NCBI GenBank assembly: GCA_017394765.1
Contig: JAFPXF010000016.1
Location: 1 to 59,053, forward strand
Source: Bacteroidales bacterium
GTDB taxonomy: Bacteria > Bacteroidota > Bacteroidia > Bacteroidales > WCHB1-69
DNA: 59,053 nt
Direction: 5' to 3'
Positions 24,226 to 34,260 of the stretch are shown here, one piece after another (within the stretch, counting starts at the first letter, position 1; each line of letters begins with the position of its first letter). The translations under genes and the position numbers were made by a program. The notes below the pieces were generated by a model, which worked only from the letters and a program-made list of their open reading frames with translations, did not search any database and had not been told where the DNA came from.

Positions 24226-25566
24226 ATGAAAGACAAAACCCTGCATAATATCCTGTTTTGGTTGCTGATGGCATTCTTCTGCCTACCGGCCTTGCAGCAG
24301 TGTGCCGGGCTCTTTCACTTCAAGGAGTTGGAGGGTTTTGTCGCCACCGAGGAGCCCGTCAAGCCAAGTTGGGCAACGCTGACGGACGACAGTTTCCAGA
24401 AGTATTGCGGACGGCGGGCCAGAAAAGAGTTCGGATTCCGGGAAGTTTATATCCGGGCATACAATCAGCTGATGTACAGCCTTTTCAACCAATCCACCAA
24501 CAACCACATCGTCATCGGCAAGGAAGGGGAGTTGTTTTTGAAGCAATACACGGATGTCACGACGGGCAAAGCCCTGCGGGAGGAATTTGGCACCGCGGAC
24601 AGCGCGCAACGTGCTGCTTTATACAATGTGCAGGAGACCAAGCGCTGGATGGACACGTTGCAGGCACGGGGAATCCGGCTTCTGGTGGTCCTGGCCCCCG
24701 ACAAGCCGACCATCTACCCTGAATATCTGCCTGACGACATGCAGCGTCTTGCCGCCGAAAACCCATTTTCGTTGCAGGAGACCTACGCGGAGCTGTATCG
24801 CGAATACGGCATCCCGCACATCCATTTCATGCCCATCTTCCAAGAATGGAAAAAAACAACGACTTATCCACTCTACACCCGCTATGGCACGCACTGGGCG
24901 CACTCCACCGTTCCTGCCGTGGCCGACACCATCCTGCGGAAAATGGAGGAGCTGCTGCAACGGCAGCTGCCGAGTGTCCAATACATTGACAGCAACCTCA
25001 CCACTCGCTACCAGGCCAGCGACCGCGAGTTGGAAGGCCAGCTGAACCTCCTGTTCCCTCTCCGCCACAAGCGGCTTCCGATGCCCACGTTCGCCTTGTG
25101 TACCAGAGGAGATGATGCCAAGCCGCGCTTGTTGGTAATCGGCGACAGCTATTTCACTCAATTGGAGGGATCGCCCTTCATGGAGGCATTCAGCCGCGTG
25201 GATTATTGGAAGTACAATAAGCAGGCTTTCTCCACAGAAAGCACGCGAAGCGAGAAAGTGGTTTACATCGACCGTTACAAGATTTTGGACGAAACCGACA
25301 TCATTGTTGTCATGTTCACCTCCATGTATGCCTACAAATACTTTTTCGGTTTTCTGGAGACCTTGGAGGAGACCCTGCAAGACGGACCTGATTACGACTG
25401 GATGCAGGAAGTCCGCAGCACCATACAACGCATCAAGGAGGACCCTGTCTGGTACGAGTCTGTCAAGAAACAAGCCGAAGAACGGCAGATCACGGTGGAG
25501 CAGAGTCTGCTCGACAATGCCAAGTATGTGTATGAGATGGAGCACCAGAAAGTCAACGTCCCTTAA
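24226..25566 (+). CDS. AlgJ/AlgX-like SGNH-fold acetyltransferase partner
   Basis: 446 residues beginning on the base after the MBOAT stop. One N-terminal membrane segment (LFWLLMAFFCLPALQQ) anchors a periplasmic SGNH-like domain. The conserved order is RRARKEFGFREVYIRAYNQL, VIGKEGELFLKQY, LVVLAPDKPTIYPEYLP, then GTHWAHS and LLVIGDSYF. The last two correspond to the Asp-x-His and nucleophilic-serine motifs of AlgJ and AlgX. The aspartate of the usual DTHW is glycine here, while histidine and serine remain. These proteins transfer the acetyl group delivered by the MBOAT partner to a polymer. A coiled C-terminal part (QAEERQITVEQSLLDNAKYVY) follows. Confidence 0.85.
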   Translation: MKDKTLHNILFWLLMAFFCLPALQQCAGLFHFKELEGFVATEEPVKPSWATLTDDSFQKYCGRRARKEFGFREVYIRAYNQLMYSLFNQSTNNHIVIGKEGELFLKQYTDVTTGKALREEFGTADSAQRAALYNVQETKRWMDTLQARGIRLLVVLAPDKPTIYPEYLPDDMQRLAAENPFSLQETYAELYREYGIPHIHFMPIFQEWKKTTTYPLYTRYGTHWAHSTVPAVADTILRKMEELLQRQLPSVQYIDSNLTTRYQASDRELEGQLNLLFPLRHKRLPMPTFALCTRGDDAKPRLLVIGDSYFTQLEGSPFMEAFSRVDYWKYNKQAFSTESTRSEKVVYIDRYKILDETDIIVVMFTSMYAYKYFFGFLETLEETLQDGPDYDWMQEVRSTIQRIKEDPVWYESVKKQAEERQITVEQSLLDNAKYVYEMEHQKVNVP

Positions 25567-25598
25567 TATGCCACCCCTGTGAATTATGGCATTTTTTG

Positions 25599-25606
25599 TA
25601 TTTTTG
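25599..25606 (+). promoter_or_regulatory. Bacteroidota -7 box for the rbfA operon
   Basis: TATTTTTG, 23 bases before rbfA. It should drive rbfA, the LolC/E-like gene, the porZ-like gene and possibly recO. Confidence 0.6.
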
Positions 25607-25629
25607 CCGCCCTTAATCCGTATCAAAAC

Positions 25630-25965
25630 ATGAACTCAACAAGACAACAGAAAATCGCATCCCTGCTCCAGAAGGAGCTCGCCAATATCTTTTTGCAAGA
25701 CAGCAAGAGCATCTACAACTGCATGATCACGGTCACCAAGGCCACCATCACGCCTGACCTCTCCATTGCGCGCGCCTATCTGAGCATCTACATGGCCCCT
25801 GACAAGGACGCTGTCATCGCCGCCGTGCGTGCCAACACCAAGGACATCCGGTTCCGGCTGGGGCAGCGCGTCAAAAACCAGCTCCGCATCGTTCCGCAAC
25901 TCGAGTTCTTCATTGACGACACATTGGACTATATTGAAAACATTGACCGACTGCTTAAGCAATAA
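25630..25965 (+). CDS. rbfA: 30S ribosome-binding factor A
   Basis: 111 residues, a single KH-type domain. TRQQKIASLLQKELANIF at the start, ITVTKATITPDLSIARAYLSIY in the middle and RVKNQLRIVPQLEFFIDDTLDYIENIDRLL at the end are the RbfA pattern. It binds the 30S subunit near helix 1 of 16S rRNA during late maturation. The frame is open 17 codons upstream, through the promoter box, so the ATG before NSTRQQK is the start. The next gene begins five bases after its stop. Confidence 0.94.
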   Translation: MNSTRQQKIASLLQKELANIFLQDSKSIYNCMITVTKATITPDLSIARAYLSIYMAPDKDAVIAAVRANTKDIRFRLGQRVKNQLRIVPQLEFFIDDTLDYIENIDRLLKQ

Positions 25966-25970
25966 CCGCA

Positions 25971-27209
25971 TTGGACACCGCCACAAACAAGACCGCCTTT
26001 TTCATCGCATTGAGGTATCTCTTCTCCAGAAAGAAGCACAATATCATCAATGTCATCTCTGCTGTGTCCGTTTTGGGCATTCTGGTCAGCAGTGCGGCTT
26101 TGATTGTGGTTTTGTCCGTGTTCAACGGCATGCAGAACCTGATCGGGAGCTGGTTCAACACCTTCAACCCTGATTTCGAGGTTACATTGGCAGAAGGCAA
26201 GTCGTTTGCTGTTGACTCGTTCCCGTCTGCCGAGGTGGCCGCCCTGCCCGAGGTGGCCGCCGTCCACGAGGTTGTCAGCGACCTTGTGCTCACCACCTAC
26301 AACGAGAAGCAGGAGCTGCTGCGTCTCAAAGGGGTGACGCCCGAGCACATTGGCCGCAACCATTTCGACAAATTACTGATTGACGGCAGTTTCGACTTGT
26401 ATCGTGGCGAGCAGCCTTGTGCGGTGCTTGGCACCGGCGCTGCCGGAAAACTGCTCATCCAGCTCAACCAATACGACCTGCTCAAGCTTTTCTACCCCAA
26501 ACGAACCAAAAAGAATCTGGCCAATCCCGCGGATGCTTTCCGCACGCTGCACCTCTACCCTGCAGGAGTCTTTTGCACCAACACGGCATACGACCAGGAG
26601 ATGGTATTCTGCCCCATCGACTTCGCCCGAGACCTGATGGGATACCCCGGCGAGGTCACCTCCATGGAAATCCAGCTCAAGAAGCCTGGCGAATACAACA
26701 AAGCACAGGAGAAAATCCAACGCATTCTCGGCCCCAAGTACAAAGTCCAGAACAAATATCAGCAAGAAGAATCCCTGTTCCGGACCATGCAGTCTGAAAA
26801 ACTTGTCATCTATGTCATCCTCGCCTTCATCTTGTTGGTGGCCGCCTTCAACATCATCGGTTCCTTGGGCATGCTCATTCTCGAAAAGCAGCGCGACACC
26901 TCTGTGTTACGCAGTTTAGGGGCATCCCGGAAACTTGTCCGCCGCATCTTCCTGTTCGAAGGGATGGGGACATCCTTGGCCGGCGGGCTGGGAGGTTTGT
27001 TCATCGGTGCCATCATCTGTCTTCTGCAACAATGGTTTCACATCGTCAAATTAGGTGGCGATGGCGGGAACTATATCATCCAATACTATCCCGTGCAGAT
27101 GCGGGCCATAGACTTCATCATCGTCTTATTGACCGTTCTGTCCATCAGTCTGCTGACATCCATCATTCCTGCAAGAAAACTCCAAAAGACCCTTCAAACC
27201 ACACCATAA
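25971..27209 (+). CDS. LolC/LolE-like lipoprotein-releasing permease, TTG start
   Basis: 412 residues. The family N-terminus FIALRYLFSRKKHNIINVIS is followed by a first membrane helix, a long periplasmic domain (about 45 to 265) and three further helices in the FtsX-type C-terminal domain. That domain has FNIIGSLGMLILEKQRDTSVLRSLGAS and IPARKLQKT. In the Lol system this subunit pulls lipoproteins out of the inner membrane using the LolD ATPase; lolD is not here. Between the rbfA stop and the conserved N-terminus there is no ATG or GTG, so the TTG at the first position is the likely initiation codon. The stop overlaps the next ATG (TAATG). Confidence 0.88.
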   Translation: MDTATNKTAFFIALRYLFSRKKHNIINVISAVSVLGILVSSAALIVVLSVFNGMQNLIGSWFNTFNPDFEVTLAEGKSFAVDSFPSAEVAALPEVAAVHEVVSDLVLTTYNEKQELLRLKGVTPEHIGRNHFDKLLIDGSFDLYRGEQPCAVLGTGAAGKLLIQLNQYDLLKLFYPKRTKKNLANPADAFRTLHLYPAGVFCTNTAYDQEMVFCPIDFARDLMGYPGEVTSMEIQLKKPGEYNKAQEKIQRILGPKYKVQNKYQQEESLFRTMQSEKLVIYVILAFILLVAAFNIIGSLGMLILEKQRDTSVLRSLGASRKLVRRIFLFEGMGTSLAGGLGGLFIGAIICLLQQWFHIVKLGGDGGNYIIQYYPVQMRAIDFIIVLLTVLSISLLTSIIPARKLQKTLQTTP

Positions 27210-29572
27210 TGAAACGATTTTTCTTCTTCATATTCAGTCTCGCGGTCACCGGTTTTGTAGCCGCGCAAATACCCGTGGGCAAATTCCGTGCCCACATTCC
27301 TCTCCACTCATTCCACTCCGTGGCCGTGGCTGACGATTACGTTTACGCAGCCTCCACCAACGGACTGCTGTTGTTGGACAAGGCCACACGCGACAGCGAC
27401 GACCCGGACGTCACAAGCTGGAGCAAAATAGACGGTCTTTCCGACATTGACATCTCCAAAATACACTACGACAAAAGCCACAAGACTTTGGTCGTGGCTT
27501 ACGCCAATGGCAATCTCGACCTTATCGTCAACGACGACCTTTACAACATCCGCGACATCAAGAGCAAGCCGCTGACAGGTTCCAAGGAACCGCGGCACAT
27601 CCGTTCCTACGGAGACCGGATTTACATCGCATACCCTTTCGGCATCGTCATCATAGACCCCCGAAGCCGGTTGATTGAAGACACTTGGTTCACCAAACGC
27701 AACGGTGTTCAAATCACTGCCAACGACATCGCCGTTTCAAACGACTATTATTTTATCAGTACGGACGAAGGAATCTACAGCATTCCGAAAAGCAGCGGCA
27801 ACCCCGCCAACTTCCATGAGTGGGAGTTGTCCACGACTGCCGGTGTATATGTCTTCGACCATATTGTCTGCAACTCCGGGCATGTGTATGCCAACAAAAA
27901 CGCCACCGCCGCAATCTTCGGCACCATCCCCGACACACTTTACGAGCTTACAGACCATGGATGGACAGCCACCGCGCACACCTATAGCGATGTCCGTTCC
28001 ATGACCGTGAACGATGGCGAATTGGTAGTGACCAATTGGGATCATGTACAGACCTTTGACGACCAACTCAATATGACGTTTGTCGCTTTCTGGTATCAAG
28101 ACAACAACTATCCCAACTGTTACGAAGCGCTGTTAGACGGAGACCTCATCTGGGCTGCCGACAACATCTACGGCCTCGTACAGTATAACAAAAGATTCTT
28201 CTTTTACAAATTCTACACTGTCTCCGGGCCCTTTGCCGCCACAGCGGAAGGCATCTGTTGCTCGAACGGGCTTACGGTCACTGTACCAGGCACACGCAAG
28301 AGTTCGACGGCGTACTCCCCGGGATGGCTATACCCTTCTGTAAGCTGGTTCAGCAATCAAGAGTGGCATTATAACGCCACCGATTTTCAAAATTATGATT
28401 CTCTTCACCCCACCAACGACTTCAACAACGTCGTCATCAACCCCAACGACGAAAAGGAGTGGTACATTGCCTCGTGGGGCAACGGGCTTTTCAAGTGCCG
28501 CGACGGACGCGTAGTGGCGCACTACAATGCCGCAAACTCCATTTTGGACTCCACCTCGGCCGGAAGCACCTTCGTTTCCGGACTGGCATTCGACAACAAG
28601 GGCAACCTTTGGATCACCAACAGCCAATGCAGCAGAATGCTCAAGATGTTGGAGCCCAACGGCACCTGGCACTCGTACAACATCAGCAGCGGTGTCGTAA
28701 CATCCTCGCCCAACGGCGTGGTGGCCGAGCATGTGCTCGTGGACTCCAGAGGCTACAAATGGATCACCTTCCCCCGCGACGACAACTTCAACCGATACCA
28801 TCTTGTTGCCTTTTCCGACAATGGCACCTACGAGAACATGAGTGATGACAAATTCGCGCGCATTGACATGAATGTGGCGGCCGAGGTCAATTCCGCCACC
28901 GTCTATTGCATCGCAGAGGACCATGATGGCGAAATATGGATCGGCACCGACAAGGGTGTCAAAGTCATTTACTATCCCAGCCGTGTCTTTGAGGGGAGTG
29001 CTCATCCGCGCAACATCCTGCTGGAACAGGATGGTTATGTATCCGTATTGCTGGAGTGGGAAGAGGTGACCGCCATTGCCGTGGACGGTGCCAACCGCAA
29101 ATGGATCGGCACCGGCAAGGCCGGTGTCTTCCTGATGAGCGAAGATGGACAGGAGCAGCTTCTGCATTTCACTGCGGAAGACAATCCCCTCTTCTCCAAC
29201 CAAATCACTTCCATCAGCATCGACCCGCTCAGCGGAGAAGTCTTCTTCGGCACTGCCAAGGGGTTGACCAGTTACCGAGGCACCGCCACCGCCGGGCACG
29301 ACAGCTACGAGGATCTGCCCGTATTTCCCAATCCCGTCGGCCATGACTACGATGGAGTTGTCACCGTGCAAGGTCTCAAGGAAAACTCGCTTTGCAAAAT
29401 CACCGACTCGTCAGGCAAATTAGTATGGCAAGGCTACAGCAATGGCGGCGAGTTGGTCTGGCATTGCCAAGACCACTTCGGACGGCGACCCGCCACCGGC
29501 GTTTATTACGTCATGTGCTCCGATGATAACGGGAAGGAGCATATTGTCACAAAATTCCTGTTCATACAATAG
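27209..29572 (+). CDS. porZ: PorZ-like type IX secretion beta-propeller protein
   Basis: 787 residues with signal peptide (FFFFIFSLAVTGFVAAQ). Two beta-propellers are suggested by repeated blade motifs such as DDYVYAASTNGLLLLD, YGDRIYIAYPFGIVIID and NDYYFISTDEGIYSIP in the first, and LAFDNKGNLWITNSQ, DSRGYKWITFP and DHDGEIWIGTDKGVKV in the second. The last 80 residues are a sorting-type beta-sandwich (VFPNPVGHDYDG to GVYYVMCSDDNGKEHIVTKFLFIQ). This is the layout of Porphyromonas gingivalis PorZ, a surface protein of the T9SS attachment complex that handles anionic lipopolysaccharide and carries an uncleaved C-terminal domain. The start overlaps the LolC/E-like stop. The recO neighbour begins 10 bases after its stop. 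Confidence 0.88.
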   Translation: MKRFFFFIFSLAVTGFVAAQIPVGKFRAHIPLHSFHSVAVADDYVYAASTNGLLLLDKATRDSDDPDVTSWSKIDGLSDIDISKIHYDKSHKTLVVAYANGNLDLIVNDDLYNIRDIKSKPLTGSKEPRHIRSYGDRIYIAYPFGIVIIDPRSRLIEDTWFTKRNGVQITANDIAVSNDYYFISTDEGIYSIPKSSGNPANFHEWELSTTAGVYVFDHIVCNSGHVYANKNATAAIFGTIPDTLYELTDHGWTATAHTYSDVRSMTVNDGELVVTNWDHVQTFDDQLNMTFVAFWYQDNNYPNCYEALLDGDLIWAADNIYGLVQYNKRFFFYKFYTVSGPFAATAEGICCSNGLTVTVPGTRKSSTAYSPGWLYPSVSWFSNQEWHYNATDFQNYDSLHPTNDFNNVVINPNDEKEWYIASWGNGLFKCRDGRVVAHYNAANSILDSTSAGSTFVSGLAFDNKGNLWITNSQCSRMLKMLEPNGTWHSYNISSGVVTSSPNGVVAEHVLVDSRGYKWITFPRDDNFNRYHLVAFSDNGTYENMSDDKFARIDMNVAAEVNSATVYCIAEDHDGEIWIGTDKGVKVIYYPSRVFEGSAHPRNILLEQDGYVSVLLEWEEVTAIAVDGANRKWIGTGKAGVFLMSEDGQEQLLHFTAEDNPLFSNQITSISIDPLSGEVFFGTAKGLTSYRGTATAGHDSYEDLPVFPNPVGHDYDGVVTVQGLKENSLCKITDSSGKLVWQGYSNGGELVWHCQDHFGRRPATGVYYVMCSDDNGKEHIVTKFLFIQ

Positions 29573-29582
29573 TCCTCACGAT

Positions 29583-30296
29583 ATGATGGTCTCCACCGCC
29601 GGCATTGTCATGCACGGCACCAAATACTCGGACACATCGCTCATCGTCAAGATATTCACCAAAGAGCGAGGCATGCAGTCCTTCATTGTCAAGGGGGCGT
29701 ACAATAAAAAAAGCCGCTTCAAGGCCGCGTTATTCTCACCCATGGCACTTGTTCATATCACATACGACGATCACCACAGCGACCGGCTGATGTATTTGCG
29801 CGACATCCAACGGCAGCCAAACGCAACCGAACGGCTGTATGACCCGGGAAGAAGCTCCGTCCTGTTATTTTACAACGAACTGCTCTACAAAATCCTGGCC
29901 GACTCCGGCCCCGACAACGTATTGTTCGACTTTCTTGAAGAAGAAATCCACCGCATTCAGGAACCCGACATCGTGCTGGCCGACCAGCCCTTGCGTTTCA
30001 TGTTGCGACTCTGCATCGTGCTCGGTTTCTTCCCTGAAAACAACTTCTCCGATACCGATCGTTACTTCTCTCTCACAGAATGCCGTTTCCAATCTTTCTT
30101 TGTGGATGAAAACAGTGAAATACCATTCGAAGAGAGCCAATACTTGTCGCGTCTGCTCCGTTTTGATGGACAAATCACCGTGACACGGAATATCCGGAAC
30201 AGCTTGCTTCACTACTTAATCAAATACTACATGATTCACAACGAGCAGGTGCGCAATATCGAGTCGGCGGAGATCCTGTCCAGTGTTTTGCACTAA
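29583..30296 (+). CDS. recO: DNA repair protein RecO
   Basis: 237 residues. The OB-fold start STAGIVMHGTKYSDTSLIVKIFTKERGMQSFIVKG is clear, with FKAALFSPMALVHITYD. The helical C-terminal part has LDDQPLRFML-like VLADQPLRFMLRLCIVLGFFPENN. The zinc-binding cysteines of some RecO proteins are not seen, as is common in Bacteroidota. RecO loads RecA on SSB-coated single strands together with RecR. Two adjacent ATG codons could serve as start; the first is taken. The frame is open further upstream inside the porZ-like gene, but that is antiparallel in composition and ignored. Confidence 0.9.
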   Translation: MMVSTAGIVMHGTKYSDTSLIVKIFTKERGMQSFIVKGAYNKKSRFKAALFSPMALVHITYDDHHSDRLMYLRDIQRQPNATERLYDPGRSSVLLFYNELLYKILADSGPDNVLFDFLEEEIHRIQEPDIVLADQPLRFMLRLCIVLGFFPENNFSDTDRYFSLTECRFQSFFVDENSEIPFEESQYLSRLLRFDGQITVTRNIRNSLLHYLIKYYMIHNEQVRNIESAEILSSVLH

Positions 30297-30301
30297 GGCG
30301 A

Positions 30302-31810
30302 CTACTCCTTGCGGAGGCGCGCCACAGGAATCCCCATCTGTTCCCGGTATTTGGCCACTGTACGACGCGCCACACTGTAGCCCTTCTCCTTCAGCATCTC
30401 GCACAGCTTTTCATCCGCGTATGGTGCACTCTTATCCTCTTGTGCAACAAGATCGCCCAACAGACTCTTGATGGCTTTGGACGAGACATCCTCGTCGTTG
30501 ACGGCCTCCGAAAAGAGGTGTTTGAGCGGAATTATGCCGAAATCGGTCTGTACATATTTGCTGTTGGACACACGAGAGACCGTTGACACATCGATGCCCA
30601 CCTCTTTGGCTATGGTTTTCAAAACCATCGGCTTCAACGCAGCATCATCACCCGTCAAGAAATAGTCGCGCTGATGATTCATGATAACATACATCGTATT
30701 GTACAAAATCATCTCGCGGGTGGTAAGCGCACCGATGAATTGGTTGGCCTTGTCAACGTAAGTCTTCATAAAGCGTTCAGCCTCCTCTTTTTTCTTTTCC
30801 GCGGCCTCCTTGGAAAGAAAACGATACTCATTGCTGAACTCCTTGTTGATGCGCACCTTCGGTATATATTGATTATTCAAGGTGAGCGAAAGCTGTCCAT
30901 TATGGGAGGTGATGGTGAAATCCGGGGTGATGATGTCCGCTGACTTCTGGAGAGGTGATCCTGCATCGGCTGGTCTCGGGGAGAGCCGTTTGATGACCGA
31001 AACCGCCTCTTTCAGCTGTTCCTCGGTCAGCGACAACGTGTTTCGTATTTTGTCATAATGCTTTTTCAAGAAAGAATCAAAACAGTGATCCACGATGCGA
31101 GTGGCCGCGACCACATCCTCACTCTGCGGAGTGGCCCTGTGAAGTTGCAACAGGAGACATTCCCGCAAATCACGCGCGCCTGTGCCAGGCGGATCCAGTT
31201 CCTGCACAAAATGCGTCAAGACACGTTCAACCTCCTTCACATCCGTATAGATGTTGTTCAGATAGAGCAACTCATTGACAATGGTCTGCAGATCGGCGCC
31301 CAAGTAGCCCGCCTCATCAAGGTTGCCCACCAAATAACCGGCAATCCGGGCCTCCTGGTCATCCATCTCCATCTCGCCGAGTTGCTGTTGCCATTGTTCT
31401 TGCAGCGACTGGTAAAACACGCTCTGATGGTCGCGGGTGTCCTGATCGTCGGGAGCATTCGACCGCAAAATCCGGTTTTCTATTTCCCGTTCGGAAGGAT
31501 AGTCGTCCACATCGTCGTAACGATAATAGTCATCCTTGAAGATTTCATCTTCTGGAAGCGGCCCGTCGGAAAGTTCAAGCGGATCTCCATTTTCATCATA
31601 CTCGGAAAGCGGCTCGTCGGCAGCATCCGTCCTGCGGTCCTCTTCGTCATCCCTATAGGCTTCCAATGCGGGATTTTCATCCACTTCCTTCAGAATTTCC
31701 TGTTCAAGGGATGTATAAGGCAGTTCCACCAGCTGCATCAGCCGGATAGTCTGTTGGGTGGCGATCTGACGTTGTACCGCTTTTTGTTCTTGATTTAAAG
31801 ACTGTGACAT
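30302..31810 (-). CDS. rpoN: RNA polymerase sigma-54 factor
   Basis: 502 residues. The glutamine-rich region I (QRQIATQQTIRLMQLVELPYT) is followed by an acidic linker of about 80 residues, the core-binding domain (ARDLRECLLLQLHR), and DFTITSHNGQLSLTLNNQYIPKVRIN. The C-terminal RpoN box ARRTVAKYREQMGIP reads the -24 element. It needs an AAA+ activator, none of which is in the window. The ATG before SQSLNQEQKA is preferred to one 11 codons upstream. It lies 84 bases after the asnS stop, across a terminator, so it may have a separate promoter that I could not identify. Confidence 0.95.
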   Translation of the reverse strand: MSQSLNQEQKAVQRQIATQQTIRLMQLVELPYTSLEQEILKEVDENPALEAYRDDEEDRRTDAADEPLSEYDENGDPLELSDGPLPEDEIFKDDYYRYDDVDDYPSEREIENRILRSNAPDDQDTRDHQSVFYQSLQEQWQQQLGEMEMDDQEARIAGYLVGNLDEAGYLGADLQTIVNELLYLNNIYTDVKEVERVLTHFVQELDPPGTGARDLRECLLLQLHRATPQSEDVVAATRIVDHCFDSFLKKHYDKIRNTLSLTEEQLKEAVSVIKRLSPRPADAGSPLQKSADIITPDFTITSHNGQLSLTLNNQYIPKVRINKEFSNEYRFLSKEAAEKKKEEAERFMKTYVDKANQFIGALTTREMILYNTMYVIMNHQRDYFLTGDDAALKPMVLKTIAKEVGIDVSTVSRVSNSKYVQTDFGIIPLKHLFSEAVNDEDVSSKAIKSLLGDLVAQEDKSAPYADEKLCEMLKEKGYSVARRTVAKYREQMGIPVARLRKE

Positions 31811-31850
31811 ATTTCTGAAAAATATCCTCGAAATGGGAGACAAAAGAGGA

Positions 31851-31892
31851 GTGTCAAAAAAGAGAGAAAGGGGAAAGCAAGTTTCCCCTTTC
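31851..31892 (-). terminator. Intrinsic terminator after asnS
   Basis: GAAAGGGGAAA and TTTCCCCTTTC form a perfect 11-bp stem around a 5-base loop, starting 2 bases after the asnS stop and followed on the minus strand by TCTCTTTTTT. Confidence 0.9.
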
Positions 31893-31894
31893 GA

Positions 31895-33292
31895 TTAAAA
31901 TTCAGCATTTTGAGGTGTCCTCGGGAAGGGGATGACATCGCGAATGTTGGTCATGCCCGTAATGAAGAGCAGCAGGCGCTCAAAACCGAGGCCAAATCCG
32001 GAATGGGGTGCGGAACCGAATTTGCGTGTGTCGAAATACCACCAATACTGCTGTTCGGTCATGTGCAGTTCATGCACACGGTCGAGCAGTTTTTGATAGT
32101 CCGCTTCACGTTCAGACCCTCCGATGATCTCACCGATAGTGGGGAACAGCACATCCATGGCACGGACAGTCTTGCCGTCATCGTTTTGCTTCATGTAGAA
32201 GGCTTTGATTTCCTTGGGATAATCCGTCAAGATAACCGGGCATTTAAAATGGTTTTCAACCAAATAACGCTCGTGTTCAGACTGCAGGTCGATACCCCAG
32301 GAGACGGGAAAATCGAACTTCTTGTCTGCTTTGAGCAAGATGTCGATAGCTTCTGTATAGCCCAGTCGGACAAAATCCTGTTGCAGCACGGATTCCAACC
32401 TTCCAATCAGCTCCTTGTCGAACATGTCGTTGAGGAATCGGAGGTCGTCCATGTTATGTTCCAAGGCATAACGGACAAGGTATTTGATAAACTCCTCGGC
32501 GAGGTCCATATTGTCGGTGATATCATAGAAGGCCATTTCCGGTTCAATCATCCAAAACTCGGCCAAATGGCGCGGGGTGTTGCTGTTTTCGGCGCGGAAT
32601 GTAGGTCCGAATGTGTAAATGTTGCCAATAGCCAATGCGCCGAGCTCGCCTTCCAGTTGTCCGGAGACGGTGAGGTTGGTGCGCTTGCCGAAAAAGTCCT
32701 TCTTGTAATCCACCTTGCCATCCTCAGTGCGGGGCACATTGTCAAGGTCGAAGGTGGTGACATTGAACATTTCACCGGCGCCTTCCGCATCAGAAGCGGT
32801 AATCAGTGGTGTGTGGAGATAGAAAAATCCTTTGTCGTTAAAGAACTTGTGGATGGCGAAGGCCATGGCATGGCGGAGACGGAGCACGCAACCGAAATAG
32901 TTGGTGCGGGGACGCAGATGGGCGATCTCACGCAAAAACTCCATGGAGTGGCCCTTCTTCTGCAAGGGGTAGCTCTCCGGGTCTGCGGTGCCATACACTT
33001 CGATAAAGTCAGCCTGCACCTCGACAGTCTGGCCCTTGCCGGTGGATTCCACCAAAGTGCCCTCCACATGGAGGCAGGAACCCGTAGTGATGAGCTTCAT
33101 CAGCTCATCGCCAAACTTGGCGGGTTCGGCCACGATTTGCAAGTTAGTGACGATCGAACCGTCGTTCAATGCAATGAAGGCCACATTGCTGTTGCCGCGC
33201 TTGGTGCGCACCCATCCCTTCACACAAACACTGTTACCAAATCCTATCTCTTCCGGATGTTTTATAACATCAATGATTCTTGATCTTTTCAT
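31895..33292 (-). CDS. asnS: Asparagine-tRNA ligase
   Basis: 465 residues, normal for class IIb AsnRS. An OB-fold anticodon-binding domain ([25 protein letters not shown]) precedes the catalytic domain. Class II motifs appear as [27 protein letters not shown], then [26 protein letters not shown] (motif 2) and [27 protein letters not shown] (motif 3). It charges tRNA-Asn directly. It follows rpoD by 40 bases without an obvious promoter box, so the two are probably cotranscribed, ending at the terminator downstream. Confidence 0.96.
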   Translation of the reverse strand: MKRSRIIDVIKHPEEIGFGNSVCVKGWVRTKRGNSNVAFIALNDGSIVTNLQIVAEPAKFGDELMKLITTGSCLHVEGTLVESTGKGQTVEVQADFIEVYGTADPESYPLQKKGHSMEFLREIAHLRPRTNYFGCVLRLRHAMAFAIHKFFNDKGFFYLHTPLITASDAEGAGEMFNVTTFDLDNVPRTEDGKVDYKKDFFGKRTNLTVSGQLEGELGALAIGNIYTFGPTFRAENSNTPRHLAEFWMIEPEMAFYDITDNMDLAEEFIKYLVRYALEHNMDDLRFLNDMFDKELIGRLESVLQQDFVRLGYTEAIDILLKADKKFDFPVSWGIDLQSEHERYLVENHFKCPVILTDYPKEIKAFYMKQNDDGKTVRAMDVLFPTIGEIIGGSEREADYQKLLDRVHELHMTEQQYWWYFDTRKFGSAPHSGFGLGFERLLLFITGMTNIRDVIPFPRTPQNAEF

Positions 33293-33332
33293 GACTAATT
33301 TGTTAAGAAACCTATTCTTAATGATAAATTTT

Positions 33333-34199
33333 CTAATTCAAGTAATTTTGCAGAACGCGACATTTGGTATCATGGCGCAAACGACGGATGGCTTTCTCCT
33401 TGATCTGGCGCACCCGTTCACGAGTGAGATCGAATTTTTCCCCGATCTCGTCCAATGTCATCGGATGCTTGCTCCCCAAACCATAGTAGAGTTTCAGCAC
33501 ATCCGCTTCCCGTTCAGGGAGCAGGTCAATGACGCGTCTCAACTCGCTCTGCAGGGATTCATAGATAAGCTCCCTGTCGGGCGGGGCGGTCTCCTCGCTC
33601 TTGATGACATCATACAGATTGGTGTCGTCGTCCTTGGTCAGGGACGCATCCATGGACAAGTGGCGGGGCGAGTTGCGGAGAGAGTCCTTCACCTCGCTTT
33701 CGGGGATGTCGAGTTTCTCGGCTATCTCTGAAATACGGGGTTCCCTTTGCAGTTCCTGCTCCAATGCCGCCACTGTCTTGGAAATCTTGCTGATGGCCAC
33801 GACCTTGTTCATGGGCAGCCGGACAATACGCGACTGTTCGGCGATAGCTTGCAGAATAGCCTGGCGAATCCACCATACGGCAAAAGAGATGAACTTGAAA
33901 CCACGGGTCTCGTCAAAACGATGCGCTGCCTTCATCAGACCAAAATTGCCTTCGTTGATGAGATCCGACAGCGTGACACCCTGGTTTTGGTACTGTTTTG
34001 CAACAGAGACGACAAAACGAAGATTGGCTTTCGTAAGTTTATCCAACGCCTCGTCATCGCCGTTCTTGATACGACGTGCCAATTCAGCCTCCTCGTCGGC
34101 GGTGAGCAACGGCACCTTCGCTATCTCGTGCAAATACTTGTCCAAAGACGCAGTTTCGCTACGGTTAGTGACTTGTTTAGTAATGTGTAACTGTCTCAT
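33333..34199 (-). CDS. rpoD: Primary sigma factor (Bacteroidota type)
   Basis: 288 residues, much shorter than proteobacterial RpoD because region 1.1 is missing. After the conserved N-terminus [12 protein letters not shown] come region 1.2 ([18 protein letters not shown]), region 2 ([44 protein letters not shown]), region 3, and region 4 with [14 protein letters not shown] and [20 protein letters not shown]. This is the Bacteroidota housekeeping factor that recognises TTTG/TAnnTTTG promoters, in agreement with the boxes seen all over this window. Confidence 0.96.
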   Translation of the reverse strand: MRQLHITKQVTNRSETASLDKYLHEIAKVPLLTADEEAELARRIKNGDDEALDKLTKANLRFVVSVAKQYQNQGVTLSDLINEGNFGLMKAAHRFDETRGFKFISFAVWWIRQAILQAIAEQSRIVRLPMNKVVAISKISKTVAALEQELQREPRISEIAEKLDIPESEVKDSLRNSPRHLSMDASLTKDDDTNLYDVIKSEETAPPDRELIYESLQSELRRVIDLLPEREADVLKLYYGLGSKHPMTLDEIGEKFDLTRERVRQIKEKAIRRLRHDTKCRVLQNYLN

Positions 34200-34260
34200 T
34201 CTATAAGCTCGAAAAATTAAAAACAGCGTTTTTTTACGAACCGATAATGGTTATGTTACA

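Noticed and set aside
28328..29371. Minus-strand open frame of 347 codons
   Set aside because: Antisense to the porZ-like gene and without signal, motif or promoter.
31910..33283. Plus-strand open frame of 457 codons
   Set aside because: Antisense to asnS, with valine/histidine/glycine-rich composition and no family features.
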